Positions 17,668 through 28,360 of a stretch of DNA of 64,000 nucleotides are shown here, piece after piece. The notes under the pieces are model-generated. The model had not been told where the DNA came from. It saw nothing but the letters and a program-made list of their open reading frames with translations, and made no database searches. The stretch is from Blautia caecimuris (lineage in GTDB: Bacteria; Bacillota; Clostridia; Lachnospirales; Lachnospiraceae), in assembly GCF_024622975.1 (NCBI RefSeq), contig NZ_JANJZT010000017.1, forward strand, positions 26,933 through 90,932. The letters run 5' to 3'. Made by a program: the position numbers and the translations under genes. The first letter of the stretch is position 1; each line of letters begins with the position of its first letter.

Positions 17668-17895
17668 ATGGTAAAAAGAAAAGTAAAACTGGTTAATATC
17701 AGCGATGTGGAGAGCTTTAATGCAATCTGTTCGAAGTTTGACTGTGATATGGATCTTTCCAGTGGAAAATATTATGTGAATGCAAAATCCATTATGGGAA
17801 TTTTCAGCCTTGACCTGGATTTGCCTCTGGAGCTTATGGCAGATACAGAGGATGAGGCAGCTGTAGAAGAAGCATTCCGGGAATTTATCTGTTAA
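17668..17895 (+). CDS. HPr/Crh-like protein lacking the active-site histidine
   Basis: A 75-residue HPr-fold protein. The region that in HPr carries the phosphorylatable His15 (GLHARPA) reads VNISDVESFNAICSKF, without His. The regulatory Ser46 motif is retained as YYVNAKSIMGIFSLDL. This is the pattern of Bacillus Crh, which cannot carry phosphate in the PTS but, when Ser-phosphorylated by HPrK, acts as corepressor for CcpA. Its position between GH43 and GH5 suggests local feedback on sugar use; that role is inference. GGGAGG precedes ATG. Confidence 0.75.
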   Translation: MVKRKVKLVNISDVESFNAICSKFDCDMDLSSGKYYVNAKSIMGIFSLDLDLPLELMADTEDEAAVEEAFREFIC

Positions 17896-17910
17896 AAGAG
17901 GAGAGATAAA

Positions 17911-19095
17911 ATGTTTATAAAAGGTGTAAATCTTGGAAACTGGCTGGTTCTGGAAAAATGGATGAGTCCTGTTTTATTTGAGGGTACGGATGCGGAAGAT
18001 GAATACTGGCTTCCCCGTAAGCTTTCACGGGAGGTTTATGAGGCAAGGATTAAAATCCATCGTTCAGAATATATTACGGAAAGAGATTTTGTGACCATTA
18101 AGGCAATGGGAATGGAGGCTGTCCGTATCCCGGTTCCGTATTTTGTATTTGGGGACAGAGAACCCTTTACAGGCTGCATAAAGGAACTGGATAAGGCTTT
18201 TAACTGGGCGGAAAAGTATGGGCTTACCATTCTTCTTGACCTTCATACTGCGCCTCTGGGACAGAATGGCTTTGATAACGGAGGTATCTGCGGTGTGTGC
18301 AGATGGTCGAAAAGTCCAGAGGAAGTGGAATTTGTGCTTTCTGTTCTGGAACGTCTGGCAGAAAGATACGGAAACAGAAAAGGGCTCTGGGGAATCGAGG
18401 CCATTAATGAGCCGGTTATGGATCGCGCCTGGAAATTATTTGATGTGCCAAACCGTTATCCGGCGGCAGATAAAGACATGGCAGAAGGCTCCGGCCCCTG
18501 TACACTGGAATTTCTGAAGGATTTTTATGTGAGAGCCTATGACAGAATGAGGAAATTCCTTCCGGAAGAAAAATACATAGTGATCCATGACGGGTTTGAG
18601 CTTCTTGCCTGGAAGGATTTTATGCAGGAAGAAAAATATGTGAATGTGGTTCTTGACACCCACCAGTATCTGATGATGGCAGAGGCTGAGGGCTGTGAAC
18701 AGAACGTGGAGGCATATCAGGAATATATCCGGGAGCATTATGAAAAAGAAATTCAGGAGATGGAGCAGTATTTTCCAGTGATCTGCGGAGAATGGTGCCT
18801 GTTTAATTCTTATGCCTGCGGCTGCGATACAAAAGGCGGCAGAAGTGTACTTAATGGAGAGGAAGGAAGCCGGAAGGAAGCTCTGGGAGTACAGGAGAAA
18901 AAGCAGATTTATCAGGCTGTGGCAGAGGCTCAGTTAAATGCCTGGAAAAAAGGAAGCGGATATTTTTACTGGAGCTACAAGCTTCTTACAGATACGGTAA
19001 ACGAAAAAGGCTGGATCGGATGGGACAGCTGGGATCTGGGAAGATGTGTGGATTTCGGATGGTTTCCGACTGAGGAAAAAGATAACCGGGAATAA
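17911..19095 (+). CDS. Glycoside hydrolase family 5 enzyme
   Basis: A 394-residue (beta/alpha)8-barrel of GH5, resembling exo-beta-1,3-glucanase-like subfamilies: KGVNLGNWLVLEKWMSP at the N-terminus, acid/base Glu167 in IEAINEPVMD, and nucleophile Glu294 in VICGEWCLF, with DTHQYLMM and GSGYFYWSYK in between and after. No signal peptide is present, so it acts in the cytoplasm on imported glycosides. AGAGGAGAG precedes ATG 15 bp after the HPr-like gene. It is the last gene of the operon and is followed by a strong terminator. The exact linkage cleaved is not determinable. Confidence 0.9.
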   Translation: MFIKGVNLGNWLVLEKWMSPVLFEGTDAEDEYWLPRKLSREVYEARIKIHRSEYITERDFVTIKAMGMEAVRIPVPYFVFGDREPFTGCIKELDKAFNWAEKYGLTILLDLHTAPLGQNGFDNGGICGVCRWSKSPEEVEFVLSVLERLAERYGNRKGLWGIEAINEPVMDRAWKLFDVPNRYPAADKDMAEGSGPCTLEFLKDFYVRAYDRMRKFLPEEKYIVIHDGFELLAWKDFMQEEKYVNVVLDTHQYLMMAEAEGCEQNVEAYQEYIREHYEKEIQEMEQYFPVICGEWCLFNSYACGCDTKGGRSVLNGEEGSRKEALGVQEKKQIYQAVAEAQLNAWKKGSGYFYWSYKLLTDTVNEKGWIGWDSWDLGRCVDFGWFPTEEKDNRE

Positions 19096-19173
19096 AAAAT
19101 ACAGGAATTTACAGGATTTAATCTATCAGAAACCGCCTGATGGAATTTATAAAAACAGGATCAGAAAAAAAAG

Positions 19174-19226
19174 AATCCCCTTAAACAGACAGGGCAATGA
19201 GCCCAGGTCTGTTTAAGGGGATTTTT
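19174..19226. terminator. Strong bidirectional terminator
   Basis: A 17-bp stem (AATCCCCTTAAACAGAC at 19174-19190 with its complement at 19207-19223) has an A-run on the left and T-run on the right. It serves both the GH5 operon and the convergent nrdR. Confidence 0.93.
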
Positions 19227-19238
19227 ATCTCCTGCGGA

Positions 19239-19691
19239 TTATGGTTCCATAAATTTTTTCAGCTCTTCCATAAAGGTACTGACATCCTTAAATTCTCTGT
19301 ATACGGAGGCAAAACGAACATAAGCAACTGCGTCCAGCGCCTGTAAGTGTTCCATGACGATCTCGCCGATCTGATTGCTGGAAATTTCTCTGTCAGCCCG
19401 GTCAAAGATTTCTCCCTCTATAGAATCCATGATCTCTTCTATTTTTTCTACCGGAATAGGCCGTTTATAGCAGGCGCGGAGAATCCCGTCCTGAACTTTG
19501 CTGCGGCTGTAGGGTTCACGGTTCTGGTCTTTTTTTATAACGCTTAACGGAATGGTTTCTACCTTTTCGTAAGTAGTAAAGCGCTTTCCGCATGATTCAC
19601 ACATACGTCTTCTTCTGATGGAATTGGTGTCTTCTACAGGTCTGGAATCTACAACTCTGGTATTGTCCCGACCACAAAACGGACATTTCAT
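19239..19691 (-). CDS. nrdR: NrdR, repressor of ribonucleotide reductase genes
   Basis: A 150-residue protein with the N-terminal zinc ribbon (MKCPFCGRDNTRVVDSRP then RRRMCESCGKRFTTYE, four Cys) and an ATP-cone domain (about 50-140: VIKKDQNREPYSRSKVQDGI, RADREISSNQIGEIVMEHL). NrdR senses ATP/dATP and represses nrd operons through NrdR boxes. Length and motifs are full and canonical. The gene is monocistronic, convergent with the GH operon and divergent from ylmC. Confidence 0.97.
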   Translation of the reverse strand: MKCPFCGRDNTRVVDSRPVEDTNSIRRRRMCESCGKRFTTYEKVETIPLSVIKKDQNREPYSRSKVQDGILRACYKRPIPVEKIEEIMDSIEGEIFDRADREISSNQIGEIVMEHLQALDAVAYVRFASVYREFKDVSTFMEELKKFMEP

Positions 19692-19852
19692 GGCATTGTC
19701 CCCTTTCTATCCAGTTGAGCAGAGATATGCAAAACCTTCCAAACCCTGCTGTTATGGGCACATTATACTATAATTTTACTTTTTATGTCAACAAATGGAA
19801 ATGCATAATCTGGCGTTTTTTTACATATATTTGAGAAAAAACGGTTGCTGTT

Positions 19853-20116
19853 ATGCGCTTATGTGAGCTGAAACAAAAAGAAATCATTAATACCTGCACC
19901 TGCCGATGCCTGGGATGTCCCATTGATGTGGAATTTGACTGTAAGACCGGCCAGATCACAGCGCTGGTGGTTCCCGGACCGGGAAGGCTGTGCAGCTTTT
20001 TTGGAAGAGAAAGCGAGTATGTGATCCCCTGGAAATGTATCTGCCAGATTGGGGATGATATCATTCTGGTCCAGATCCAGGAGGAAAAATGTTTTCGCAA
20101 AGAACACCTGACATAA
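19853..20116 (+). CDS. YlmC/YmxH family PRC-barrel protein
   Basis: An 87-residue protein with the PRC-barrel pattern of the YlmC/YmxH family: LKQKEIINTCTCRCLGCP, DVEFDCKTGQITALVVPGP, YVIPWKCICQIGDDIILVQI. Members are widespread in spore-forming Firmicutes and often lie near sporulation genes, as here 104 bp upstream of a sigG-type gene. The molecular role is unknown. No classic Shine-Dalgarno is obvious; the start is set by family length. Confidence 0.85.
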   Translation: MRLCELKQKEIINTCTCRCLGCPIDVEFDCKTGQITALVVPGPGRLCSFFGRESEYVIPWKCICQIGDDIILVQIQEEKCFRKEHLT

Positions 20117-20219
20117 GCTGTCAAGGGCTTATATTTTTTATATTTTTCCGAAAAAAGTATATTTCTCCCTGTCTCTGAGAAAGCTTTTAATAAGCAAAAG
20201 AGAGAAGGAGGATGTTTCG

Positions 20220-20999
20220 ATGGCGCTTAATAAAGTAGAAATCTGTGGAGTAAATACCTCTGAGCTTCCTGTTTTGAAGCCCGAGGAAAAGGAGGAATTG
20301 TTCCGCAGGATCAAGGAGGGAGACAAAGAAGCAAGAGAGCAGTACATCAAAGGAAATTTAAGACTTGTATTAAGTGTGATCAGACGGTTTCAGAACAGCA
20401 ATGAAAATGCAGACGATCTGTTTCAGATCGGATGTATCGGACTGATGAAAGCCATTGATAATTTTGATACAACACTGCAGGTTAAATTTTCTACCTATGC
20501 AGTGCCTATGATCATTGGAGAAATACGAAGATATTTAAGAGATAATAACAGTATCCGCGTCAGCCGTTCTCTGCGGGATATTGCTTATAAGGCCATTTAT
20601 GCCAGAGAAAATTATACAAAGCAGCATCTGAGAGAGCCTACGATCGCAGAAATCTCTCAGGAAACAGGAATCGAAAAGGAAATGATCGTTTATGCAATGG
20701 ATGCCATCCAAAATCCGGTAAGTCTTTTTGAACCGGTGTATACAGAGGGCGGAGATACTCTTTATGTGATGGATCAGATCAGTGATAAAAAGAACAGGGA
20801 GGAAAAATGGGTGGAAAACCTTTCGCTTCGGGAAGCACTGGAAAGACTTTCAGACAGAGAGCGGCATATTATAGAAATGCGTTTTTATGACGGGAAAACG
20901 CAGATGGAAGTGGCGGAGGAAGTAGGGATTTCTCAGGCCCAGGTCAGCCGTCTGGAAAAAAATGCGCTGAAAAGCATGAAAAACTTTTTGGGAACATAA
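20220..20999 (+). CDS. sigG: RNA polymerase sporulation sigma factor, SigG type
   Basis: A 259-residue sigma-70 family protein with region 2 (LRLVLSVIRRFQNSNENADD, LFQIGCIGLMKAIDNFDTTL, KFSTYAVPMIIGEIRRYLRD), region 3 (RVSRSLRDIAYKAIYARENY) and region 4 helix-turn-helix (EVAEEVGISQAQVSRLEKNA). The N-terminal MALNKVEICGVNTSELPVL with its short SpoIIAB-binding leader is characteristic of forespore SigG. It directs late forespore transcription. AGAAGGAGG precedes ATG. The gene marks the host as an endospore former by genotype. Confidence 0.95.
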   Translation: MALNKVEICGVNTSELPVLKPEEKEELFRRIKEGDKEAREQYIKGNLRLVLSVIRRFQNSNENADDLFQIGCIGLMKAIDNFDTTLQVKFSTYAVPMIIGEIRRYLRDNNSIRVSRSLRDIAYKAIYARENYTKQHLREPTIAEISQETGIEKEMIVYAMDAIQNPVSLFEPVYTEGGDTLYVMDQISDKKNREEKWVENLSLREALERLSDRERHIIEMRFYDGKTQMEVAEEVGISQAQVSRLEKNALKSMKNFLGT

Positions 21000-21010
21000 A
21001 GAGAATAAAA

Positions 21011-21066
21011 ACTGCCGCAGAGCAGAAGTGAGCGTTTATCAGCACTTTGTCTGCGGCAGTTTTTCG
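21011..21066. terminator. Bidirectional terminator between sigG and gdhA
   Basis: ACTGCCGCAGA (from 21011) pairs with TCTGCGGCAGT (to 21060), preceded by an A-run and followed by TTTTT. It serves the convergent sigG and gdhA genes. Confidence 0.92.
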
Positions 21067-21091
21067 TTAATTTTATTAAGAACTGGGAGGA

Positions 21092-22755
<1,664 letters not shown>

Positions 22756-24117
22756 ATGACAGGATTTAACATGAAAGTAACACCGGAGATTGAACAGCTG
22801 ACAGAAATGTGTAAGGATCACAGCAGCATTGATCTGTCACTCTACGGGAAATACGATGTAAAAAGAGGACTGCGTGATATTAACGGAAAGGGTGTCCTTG
22901 CAGGGCTTACCCAGGTTTCCAATGTTCAGGCAGTGAATGTAGTGGATGGAAAAGAAGTTCCCTGTGCAGGAAGTCTGTATTACAGAGGATATAATATCAA
23001 AGACCTGACAGCAGGATTTGTAAAGGACGATCGTTTTGGCTTTGAAGAAACTACATATCTGCTTTTATTTGGTGTGCTGCCTGATAAAAAGCAACTGGAG
23101 GAATTTAATCAGCTTCTTGCGAATCAGCGTTCTCTTCCGAGAAACTTTGTCCGTGATGTAGTAATGAAAGCGCCGGGAAGGGATATTATGAATGCTCTTT
23201 CCAGAAGTGTGCTGACCCTTTACTCCTATGATAATAATCCGGATGATATTTCTCTTCCGAATGTACTTCGCCAGTGCCTGAATCTGATCAGCGTATTTCC
23301 GCTTCTGTCTGTTTACGGATATCAGGCCTACAACCACTATATAAGAGGAAAGAGCCTGTATATTCATAATCCCAAAAAAGAACTGTCTACAGCAGAGAAT
23401 ATCCTTCGTATTCTGAGACCTGACAAGAAATATACAGATCTGGAAGCCAAGATCCTGGATCTGGCTCTGATTCTTCATATGGAGCACGGCGGAGGTAATA
23501 ACTCTACATTTACCACACATGTAGTTTCTTCTTCTGGAACAGATACCTATTCTGCCATTGCTGCGGCTCTGGGTTCACTGAAGGGACCAAAGCACGGCGG
23601 TGCCAATATTAAGGTGATCCGTATGTTCCAGGATATGAAAAAGGAGGTTCATGACTGGGAAGATGAGGACGAGGTACGCAATTATCTGAGACGCCTTCTT
23701 CACAAAGAGGCCTTTGACAGACGGGGGCTGATTTATGGTATGGGTCATGCCATCTATTCTGTATCCGACCCCAGAGCTGAAGTCCTTAAAAGCTTTGTGG
23801 AAAGTCTTGCAAAAGAAAAAGGCAGGATGAAGGATTACAATCTGTATTCCATGGTAGAAAAAATGGCACCGGAGGTTATTGCAGAAGAGCGCCGTATTTA
23901 CAAGGGCGTCAGCGCCAACGTGGATTTTTACAGTGGATTTGTGTACAGTATGCTGGATCTTCCTCTGGAGCTTTATACACCGATGTTTGCGGTGGCACGT
24001 ATTGTGGGCTGGAGCGCTCATCGTATGGAGGAGCTGATCAATACAGACAAGATCATTCGTCCCGCATACAAAAATGTGCTGGAAGCAGCGGAATATGTGC
24101 CGCTTGATCAGCGCTGA
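22756..24117 (+). CDS. Citrate synthase
   Basis: A 453-residue citrate synthase with catalytic histidines and aspartate in LHMEHGGGNNSTFTTHVVSS, GSLKGPKHGGANIKVI, GMGHAIYSVSDPRAE and a C-terminal DFYSGFVYSMLDLPLELYTP. It condenses oxaloacetate and acetyl-CoA in the cytoplasm. The length and N-terminal extension fit the longer type found in Clostridia. Start ATG 22756 is 9 bp after AAAGGAG; an internal ATG at 22771 is less likely. No aconitase or isocitrate dehydrogenase gene adjoins it, but gdhA is divergent next door, consistent with glutamate synthesis. Confidence 0.95.
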   Translation: MTGFNMKVTPEIEQLTEMCKDHSSIDLSLYGKYDVKRGLRDINGKGVLAGLTQVSNVQAVNVVDGKEVPCAGSLYYRGYNIKDLTAGFVKDDRFGFEETTYLLLFGVLPDKKQLEEFNQLLANQRSLPRNFVRDVVMKAPGRDIMNALSRSVLTLYSYDNNPDDISLPNVLRQCLNLISVFPLLSVYGYQAYNHYIRGKSLYIHNPKKELSTAENILRILRPDKKYTDLEAKILDLALILHMEHGGGNNSTFTTHVVSSSGTDTYSAIAAALGSLKGPKHGGANIKVIRMFQDMKKEVHDWEDEDEVRNYLRRLLHKEAFDRRGLIYGMGHAIYSVSDPRAEVLKSFVESLAKEKGRMKDYNLYSMVEKMAPEVIAEERRIYKGVSANVDFYSGFVYSMLDLPLELYTPMFAVARIVGWSAHRMEELINTDKIIRPAYKNVLEAAEYVPLDQR

Positions 24118-24140
24118 AAAAAGTAGAGCAGGAGATAAAA

Positions 24141-24644
24141 ATGTTTCGATGTTTTTTCCCGGATGAATATCTGGAATCTGCTTATGCAGTGAACTATGAA
24201 AAATTATATCAGGAGGGAGTCAGAGGGCTTCTGTTCGATATCGACAATACGCTGGTGCCTCACGGGGCACCGGCAGATAAACGGGCAGTAGAGCTCTTTG
24301 AGCGCCTTCGAAAAATCGGATTTAAAAGCTGCTTCTTATCAAATAACCAGATTCAGAGAGTAGCTTCTTTTAATGAAAAAATAGGGGAGCGTTTTATTGA
24401 AAACGCACATAAACCGGCAGTACGCAATTATCAGAAAGCCATGGAACTGCTGGGAACAGACTGTTCCAACACCGTTTTTATCGGGGATCAGCTTTTTACA
24501 GATATCTATGGAGCAAAAAGAGCGGGAATCCGTAATATTCTTGTAAAGCCGATCCATCCGAAAGAAGAGATCCAGATCGTTTTAAAACGATATCTGGAAA
24601 GAATCGTACTTTATTTTTACAGGAAAGAGGAGGGGACTTTATGA
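24141..24644 (+). CDS. YqeG family HAD-IIIA phosphatase
   Basis: A 167-residue HAD superfamily phosphatase of the YqeG type: LLFDIDNTLVPHGAPADK (motif I), SCFLSNNQIQRV (motif II) and FIGDQLFTDIYGAKRAGIRN (motif IV). In Bacillus and relatives yqeG heads the yqeH-aroE cluster; here it is followed directly by shikimate kinase with an ATGA overlap and by efp, so the three form an operon. The physiological substrate is uncertain. AGGAG precedes ATG. Confidence 0.92.
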   Translation: MFRCFFPDEYLESAYAVNYEKLYQEGVRGLLFDIDNTLVPHGAPADKRAVELFERLRKIGFKSCFLSNNQIQRVASFNEKIGERFIENAHKPAVRNYQKAMELLGTDCSNTVFIGDQLFTDIYGAKRAGIRNILVKPIHPKEEIQIVLKRYLERIVLYFYRKEEGTL

Positions 24645-25165
24645 ACCATGTGGTGATCATCGGGTTTATGGGTTCAGGTAAGACGAGAGTAGGCAAGCAG
24701 CTTTCCAGAGATCTGGGACTGCCTTTTGTAGATCTTGAAAAATTAATTGTAAAGAAAATGAATCTTTCAGTAAGAGAGATATTTGAGAAATTTGGAGAGC
24801 CGTTTTTCCGGGCATTGGAGACAATGGCGCTGAAGGAACTGATCAATGACAGTGAAAGAAGAGTGATTTCTCTGGGATCCGGGCTTCCGCTTCAGGAACA
24901 GAATCAGAAATATCTGAAAGAGCTGGGTACAGTGGTATATCTGAAAGGATCACTGGAAACACTGAAAAAAAGACTGGAAGGCTCCAGCAAAGATCCGCTT
25001 CTGGATGGAGAAGACCGGGATGATAAGATCAAAAAGCTTCTTAAGCAGCGAGATCCTGTTTATCAGAAGTTTGCGGACATTCAGGTGGTGACAGGAGTGA
25101 AGCCATTTGAGGAGCTGGTTCATGAAATTGAGGAAAAATTAGCGGCATACGAAAAAAACAGTTGA
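24641..25165 (+). CDS. aroK: Shikimate kinase
   Basis: A 174-residue P-loop kinase with Walker A GFMGSGKTRVGK, the shikimate-binding DLEKLIVKKMNLSVREIFEK and FRALE, SLGSGLPL, and the lid region around DPLLDGEDRDD. It phosphorylates shikimate in chorismate synthesis. Translationally coupled to yqeG (ATGA). The glycine-rich SLGGG segment is SLGSG, a small variation. Family assignment is secure; aroK versus aroL naming is arbitrary. Confidence 0.92.
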   Translation: MNHVVIIGFMGSGKTRVGKQLSRDLGLPFVDLEKLIVKKMNLSVREIFEKFGEPFFRALETMALKELINDSERRVISLGSGLPLQEQNQKYLKELGTVVYLKGSLETLKKRLEGSSKDPLLDGEDRDDKIKKLLKQRDPVYQKFADIQVVTGVKPFEELVHEIEEKLAAYEKNS

Positions 25166-25228
25166 AAAAACCGCTATGGTATTATAGAATGATGGGTAGT
25201 GAACATTACAATAAGGAGGAAATAAATT

Positions 25229-25786
25229 ATGATTTCAGCAGGTGATTTCAAAAACGGTGTCACACTTGAAATTGAAGGAAATGTATGTCAGATCGTTGAA
25301 TTTCAGCATGTAAAACCTGGAAAGGGTGCTGCTTTTGTCAGAACAAAATATAAAAACATTATTACAGGGGCTGTTCTGGAGAAATCCTTCCGTCCTACAG
25401 AGAAATTCCCACAGGCTCGTATTGACCGTGTGGATATGAGCTATCTGTACAACGATGGCGACCTTTACAACTTTATGAATGTGGAAACTTACGATCAGAT
25501 CGCGCTTACAGCAGATCAGGTTGGAGATTCTCTGAAGTTTGTAAAAGAGAACGAGATCGTTAAGATCTGTTCTCATAACGGCAATGTATTTGCAATTGAG
25601 CCGCCTCTCTTTGTTGAGCTTGAAGTAATTGAGACAGAGCCTGGTTTTGCAGGAAATACTGCTCAGGGAGCTACAAAACCGGCAACTGTTGAGACAGGCG
25701 CACAGGTACAGGTTCCGCTGTTTGTAAATCAGGGAGATAAATTAAAAATTGATACAAGAACAGGAGAGTATCTGTCCCGCGTTTAA
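25229..25786 (+). CDS. efp: Elongation factor P
   Basis: A 185-residue EF-P with the KOW-like N-domain carrying the exposed loop [17 protein letters not shown], in which the Lys is the usual modification site, and two OB domains ending [23 protein letters not shown] relieves ribosome stalling at polyproline stretches. ATAAGGAGG precedes ATG. It follows yqeG-aroK and may share their transcript. Canonical length. Confidence 0.97.
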   Translation: MISAGDFKNGVTLEIEGNVCQIVEFQHVKPGKGAAFVRTKYKNIITGAVLEKSFRPTEKFPQARIDRVDMSYLYNDGDLYNFMNVETYDQIALTADQVGDSLKFVKENEIVKICSHNGNVFAIEPPLFVELEVIETEPGFAGNTAQGATKPATVETGAQVQVPLFVNQGDKLKIDTRTGEYLSRV

Positions 25787-25818
25787 TTTAGATAAAATCT
25801 GAAGAACGTATTTAATAA

Positions 25819-25929
25819 GAGGCTGTATCAGAAGTGATCTCAGCAGTATTTTCGAATTTTTCTGCGAGCTTTAGGCTTTGGGAAAAATGTGTTGAAAATG
25901 TGCTGCAGAGAGAAGCTGATAACAGCCTC
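25819..25929. repeat. MITE-like inverted-repeat element
   Basis: GAGGCTGTATCAG (25819-25831) and CTGATAACAGCCTC (25916-25929) form terminal inverted repeats (one-base gap) around an 84-bp AT-rich core without coding capacity. The layout is that of a miniature inverted-repeat element or a large hairpin. It lies between efp and the aldo/keto reductase gene. Confidence 0.45.
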
Positions 25930-25952
25930 ATTCTGGTATAAGGAGAGAGAAT

Positions 25953-26960
25953 ATGGAATACAGAATTTTAGGAAAAACAGGGCTGAAAATTTCCAGACTT
26001 GGATTTGGCGGAATCCCCATTCAGAGAATTGACGCTGAGGGAACAAAGAAACTGCTTCACGAAATGGTGAAAAAAGGAATCAATTATATTGATACGGCAA
26101 GAGGATATACAGTCAGCGAAGAATATCTGGGATATGCTATGGAAGGAATCCGTGATAAATTTGTGGTGGCAACCAAGTCTATGGCAAGGACAAAAGATGC
26201 TATGAGGGCAGATATTGAAACAAGCCTTGGAAATCTTCGTACAGATTATATTGACCTTTATCAGGTACATAATCCCAGCATGGAACAGCTGGAGCAGGTT
26301 ATGGGAGAGGACGGAGCCCTCCAGGCTCTTCAGGAGGCAAAGGCAGAGGGAAAAATCGGGCATATCGGTCTTACTGCCCACTCCACAGCTGTTTTTGAAA
26401 AAGCTCTGGAACTTGACTGGGTGGAGACAATTATGTTCCCATATAATATCGTAGAAAATCAGGGAGAGGAACTGATTCGCCGCTGTACAGAAAAGAATAT
26501 TGGATTTATTGATATGAAACCGCTGGCAGGAGGCGCTATTGAGGACGCATCACTTGCTCTTCGATATATCTGTGCAAACAGAGATGTGACAGTAGTGATT
26601 CCGGGAATGGCAGAGATGACAGAACTGGATCAGAATATAAAAGCCTGTGAGGACGAAACTCCTCTTTCAGGAGAAGAGCTTCAGAAAATGGAAGAAATAA
26701 AACAACAGCTGGGAACAGATTTTTGCCGCAGATGTAATTACTGTGCCCCCTGCACTGTGGGAATTAATATTCCAAGTGTATTTCTGTTTGCCGGATATCT
26801 TCAGAGATATAATCTGGCAGACTGGGCAAAAGACCGTTACAGTACATTGCCGGTAAAGGCATCTGCATGTATTGAATGCGGAGAGTGTGAGAAGAGATGT
26901 CCTTACCATCTTCCGATCAGAGAAAAACTGAAAAAATGCGCTGAGGATATGGGCGAGTAA
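25953..26960 (+). CDS. Aldo/keto reductase with C-terminal 4Fe-4S domain
   Basis: A 335-residue fusion. Residues 1-250 form an aldo/keto reductase barrel (MEYRILGKTGLKISRLGFGG, NYIDTARGYTVSEEYLG with Asp and Tyr, ATKSMARTKDAM with Lys, DLYQVHNPSM with His). The last 70 residues hold two cysteine clusters, CRRCNYCAPC and CIECGECEKRCP, for a 4Fe-4S ferredoxin-like domain. Such enzymes are common in anaerobes and may reduce aldehydes or ketones using ferredoxin or NAD(P)H. GGAGAG precedes ATG. Substrate unknown. Confidence 0.93.
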   Translation: MEYRILGKTGLKISRLGFGGIPIQRIDAEGTKKLLHEMVKKGINYIDTARGYTVSEEYLGYAMEGIRDKFVVATKSMARTKDAMRADIETSLGNLRTDYIDLYQVHNPSMEQLEQVMGEDGALQALQEAKAEGKIGHIGLTAHSTAVFEKALELDWVETIMFPYNIVENQGEELIRRCTEKNIGFIDMKPLAGGAIEDASLALRYICANRDVTVVIPGMAEMTELDQNIKACEDETPLSGEELQKMEEIKQQLGTDFCRRCNYCAPCTVGINIPSVFLFAGYLQRYNLADWAKDRYSTLPVKASACIECGECEKRCPYHLPIREKLKKCAEDMGE

Positions 26961-26972
26961 AATGTGAAAATG

Positions 26973-27024
26973 AAAAAGCTGCGGATGTACAGGAGAAATT
27001 TCCTGGAATTATCCACAGCTTTTT
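26973..27024. terminator. Bidirectional terminator between AKR and nhaC
   Basis: AAAAAGCTGCGGAT (26973-26986) pairs with ATCCACAGCTTTTT (27011-27024), A- and T-runs on either side. It separates convergent genes. Confidence 0.8.
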
Positions 27025-27037
27025 ACTATGTATGGTT

Positions 27038-28360
27038 TTATTTGACTTTTTTTCTTCCGGGCTCAAAGAACATAAAGAACAGAGCGCTTACTAGAAGAAT
27101 ATACGGATAATAAAGATTTGGCATAATGTCAAAGGCTGACATTTCAAATCCAAGCTCTGCAGCAGTAGAAAGTGCGATCAGCATCTGAGCACCATAGGGG
27201 ATCACTCCCTGGAATACACAGGAAAATGTGTCCAGGATGGAAGCGGTTGTCTGAGGCGTTACATCGTATTCCTCTGCCATTTCCTTTGCAATGGGATTAG
27301 CCATAACAATGGCAACGGTATTGTTGGCTGTTGCAATATCCATAGCGCCTACAAGAAGTCCCATGCCCAGTTTTCCGCCCTTTTGAGTTTTAAAGATACG
27401 GCGGATAAAATTCAGAAGAGCAGTAAATCCGTCATACTTCTGGATCAGCGCACAGATGGCGGATACAAGAATAGCCACCATTGTGGTTTCATACATACCG
27501 GCAGCCCCGGTTCCCATATTTGCCAGAAGATCAGTTGCCTGAGTTGCGCCTGTTGCCAGAACAATTACGGAACCGGAAACAATTCCAATGAGAAGAACTA
27601 CAAAAACGTTGATACCGATAATCCCTCCCACCAGTACAAGTACATACGGAATAATTCGGATCAGATTGTAATCCTTGATAATTGCCGCACTGTCTGCACC
27701 GCCTGAAGTACGGATAAAAATAATTGCCAGGGTAACAAGAGCTGCAGGAAGCGCAATCTTAAAATTGGCACGGAATTTATCCTTCATTGCACATCCCTGT
27801 CCATTGCAGGCTGCGATGGTGGTATCGGAGATAAAAGAAAGATTGTCTCCAAACATAGCGCCTCCCATAACAGCGCCCACGCACAGCGGAGCTGCAAAGC
27901 CGGAAGCTGTGGATACAGCAAGGGCAATAGGAGTAATAAGCGTGATGGTTCCGACTGAGGTTCCCATGGCAAGAGAAACAAAACAGCTTACCACAAACAG
28001 TACAATTACTGCAAAGCGTGCAGGAATCACAGAAAGAAGAAAATACGCTACGCTCTCAGCGCTTTCCCTTCCTACAACTCCCACAAAAATGCCTGCAACC
28101 ATAAAAATCAGGATCATGGTAACAATATTCTTATCACCTACACCCTGTGCCATTACAGAAAGCTTTTCGTCAAAGCTTAATTTGGGGTTCTGGATACATG
28201 CAACCAGAAGAGCAGTCAGAAATGAAACCACAATGGGAATATTATAAAAGCCCATGGGAATTTTCAGAACGTACTCGAAAAGAATTCCCAGTCCAAGATA
28301 CATAACCAGGAATACTGCAATTGGAAGAAGTGCCTTCCAGTTTCCTTTCTTCATATTCAT
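27038..28360 (-). CDS. NhaC-family Na+/H+ antiporter
   Basis: A 440-residue membrane protein with about 11-12 segments of the NhaC/ArsB ion-transporter type. Conserved regions include VSCFVSLAMGTSVGTITLIT, GGAMFGDNLSFISDTTIAAC and DIATANNTVAIVMANPIAKE. It would exchange Na+ (or an organic acid partner) for protons at the cytoplasmic membrane. Start ATG 28360 has AGGAA upstream (weak). The related MleN/YheL exchangers cannot be excluded. Confidence 0.9.
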   Translation of the reverse strand: MNMKKGNWKALLPIAVFLVMYLGLGILFEYVLKIPMGFYNIPIVVSFLTALLVACIQNPKLSFDEKLSVMAQGVGDKNIVTMILIFMVAGIFVGVVGRESAESVAYFLLSVIPARFAVIVLFVVSCFVSLAMGTSVGTITLITPIALAVSTASGFAAPLCVGAVMGGAMFGDNLSFISDTTIAACNGQGCAMKDKFRANFKIALPAALVTLAIIFIRTSGGADSAAIIKDYNLIRIIPYVLVLVGGIIGINVFVVLLIGIVSGSVIVLATGATQATDLLANMGTGAAGMYETTMVAILVSAICALIQKYDGFTALLNFIRRIFKTQKGGKLGMGLLVGAMDIATANNTVAIVMANPIAKEMAEEYDVTPQTTASILDTFSCVFQGVIPYGAQMLIALSTAAELGFEMSAFDIMPNLYYPYILLVSALFFMFFEPGRKKVK

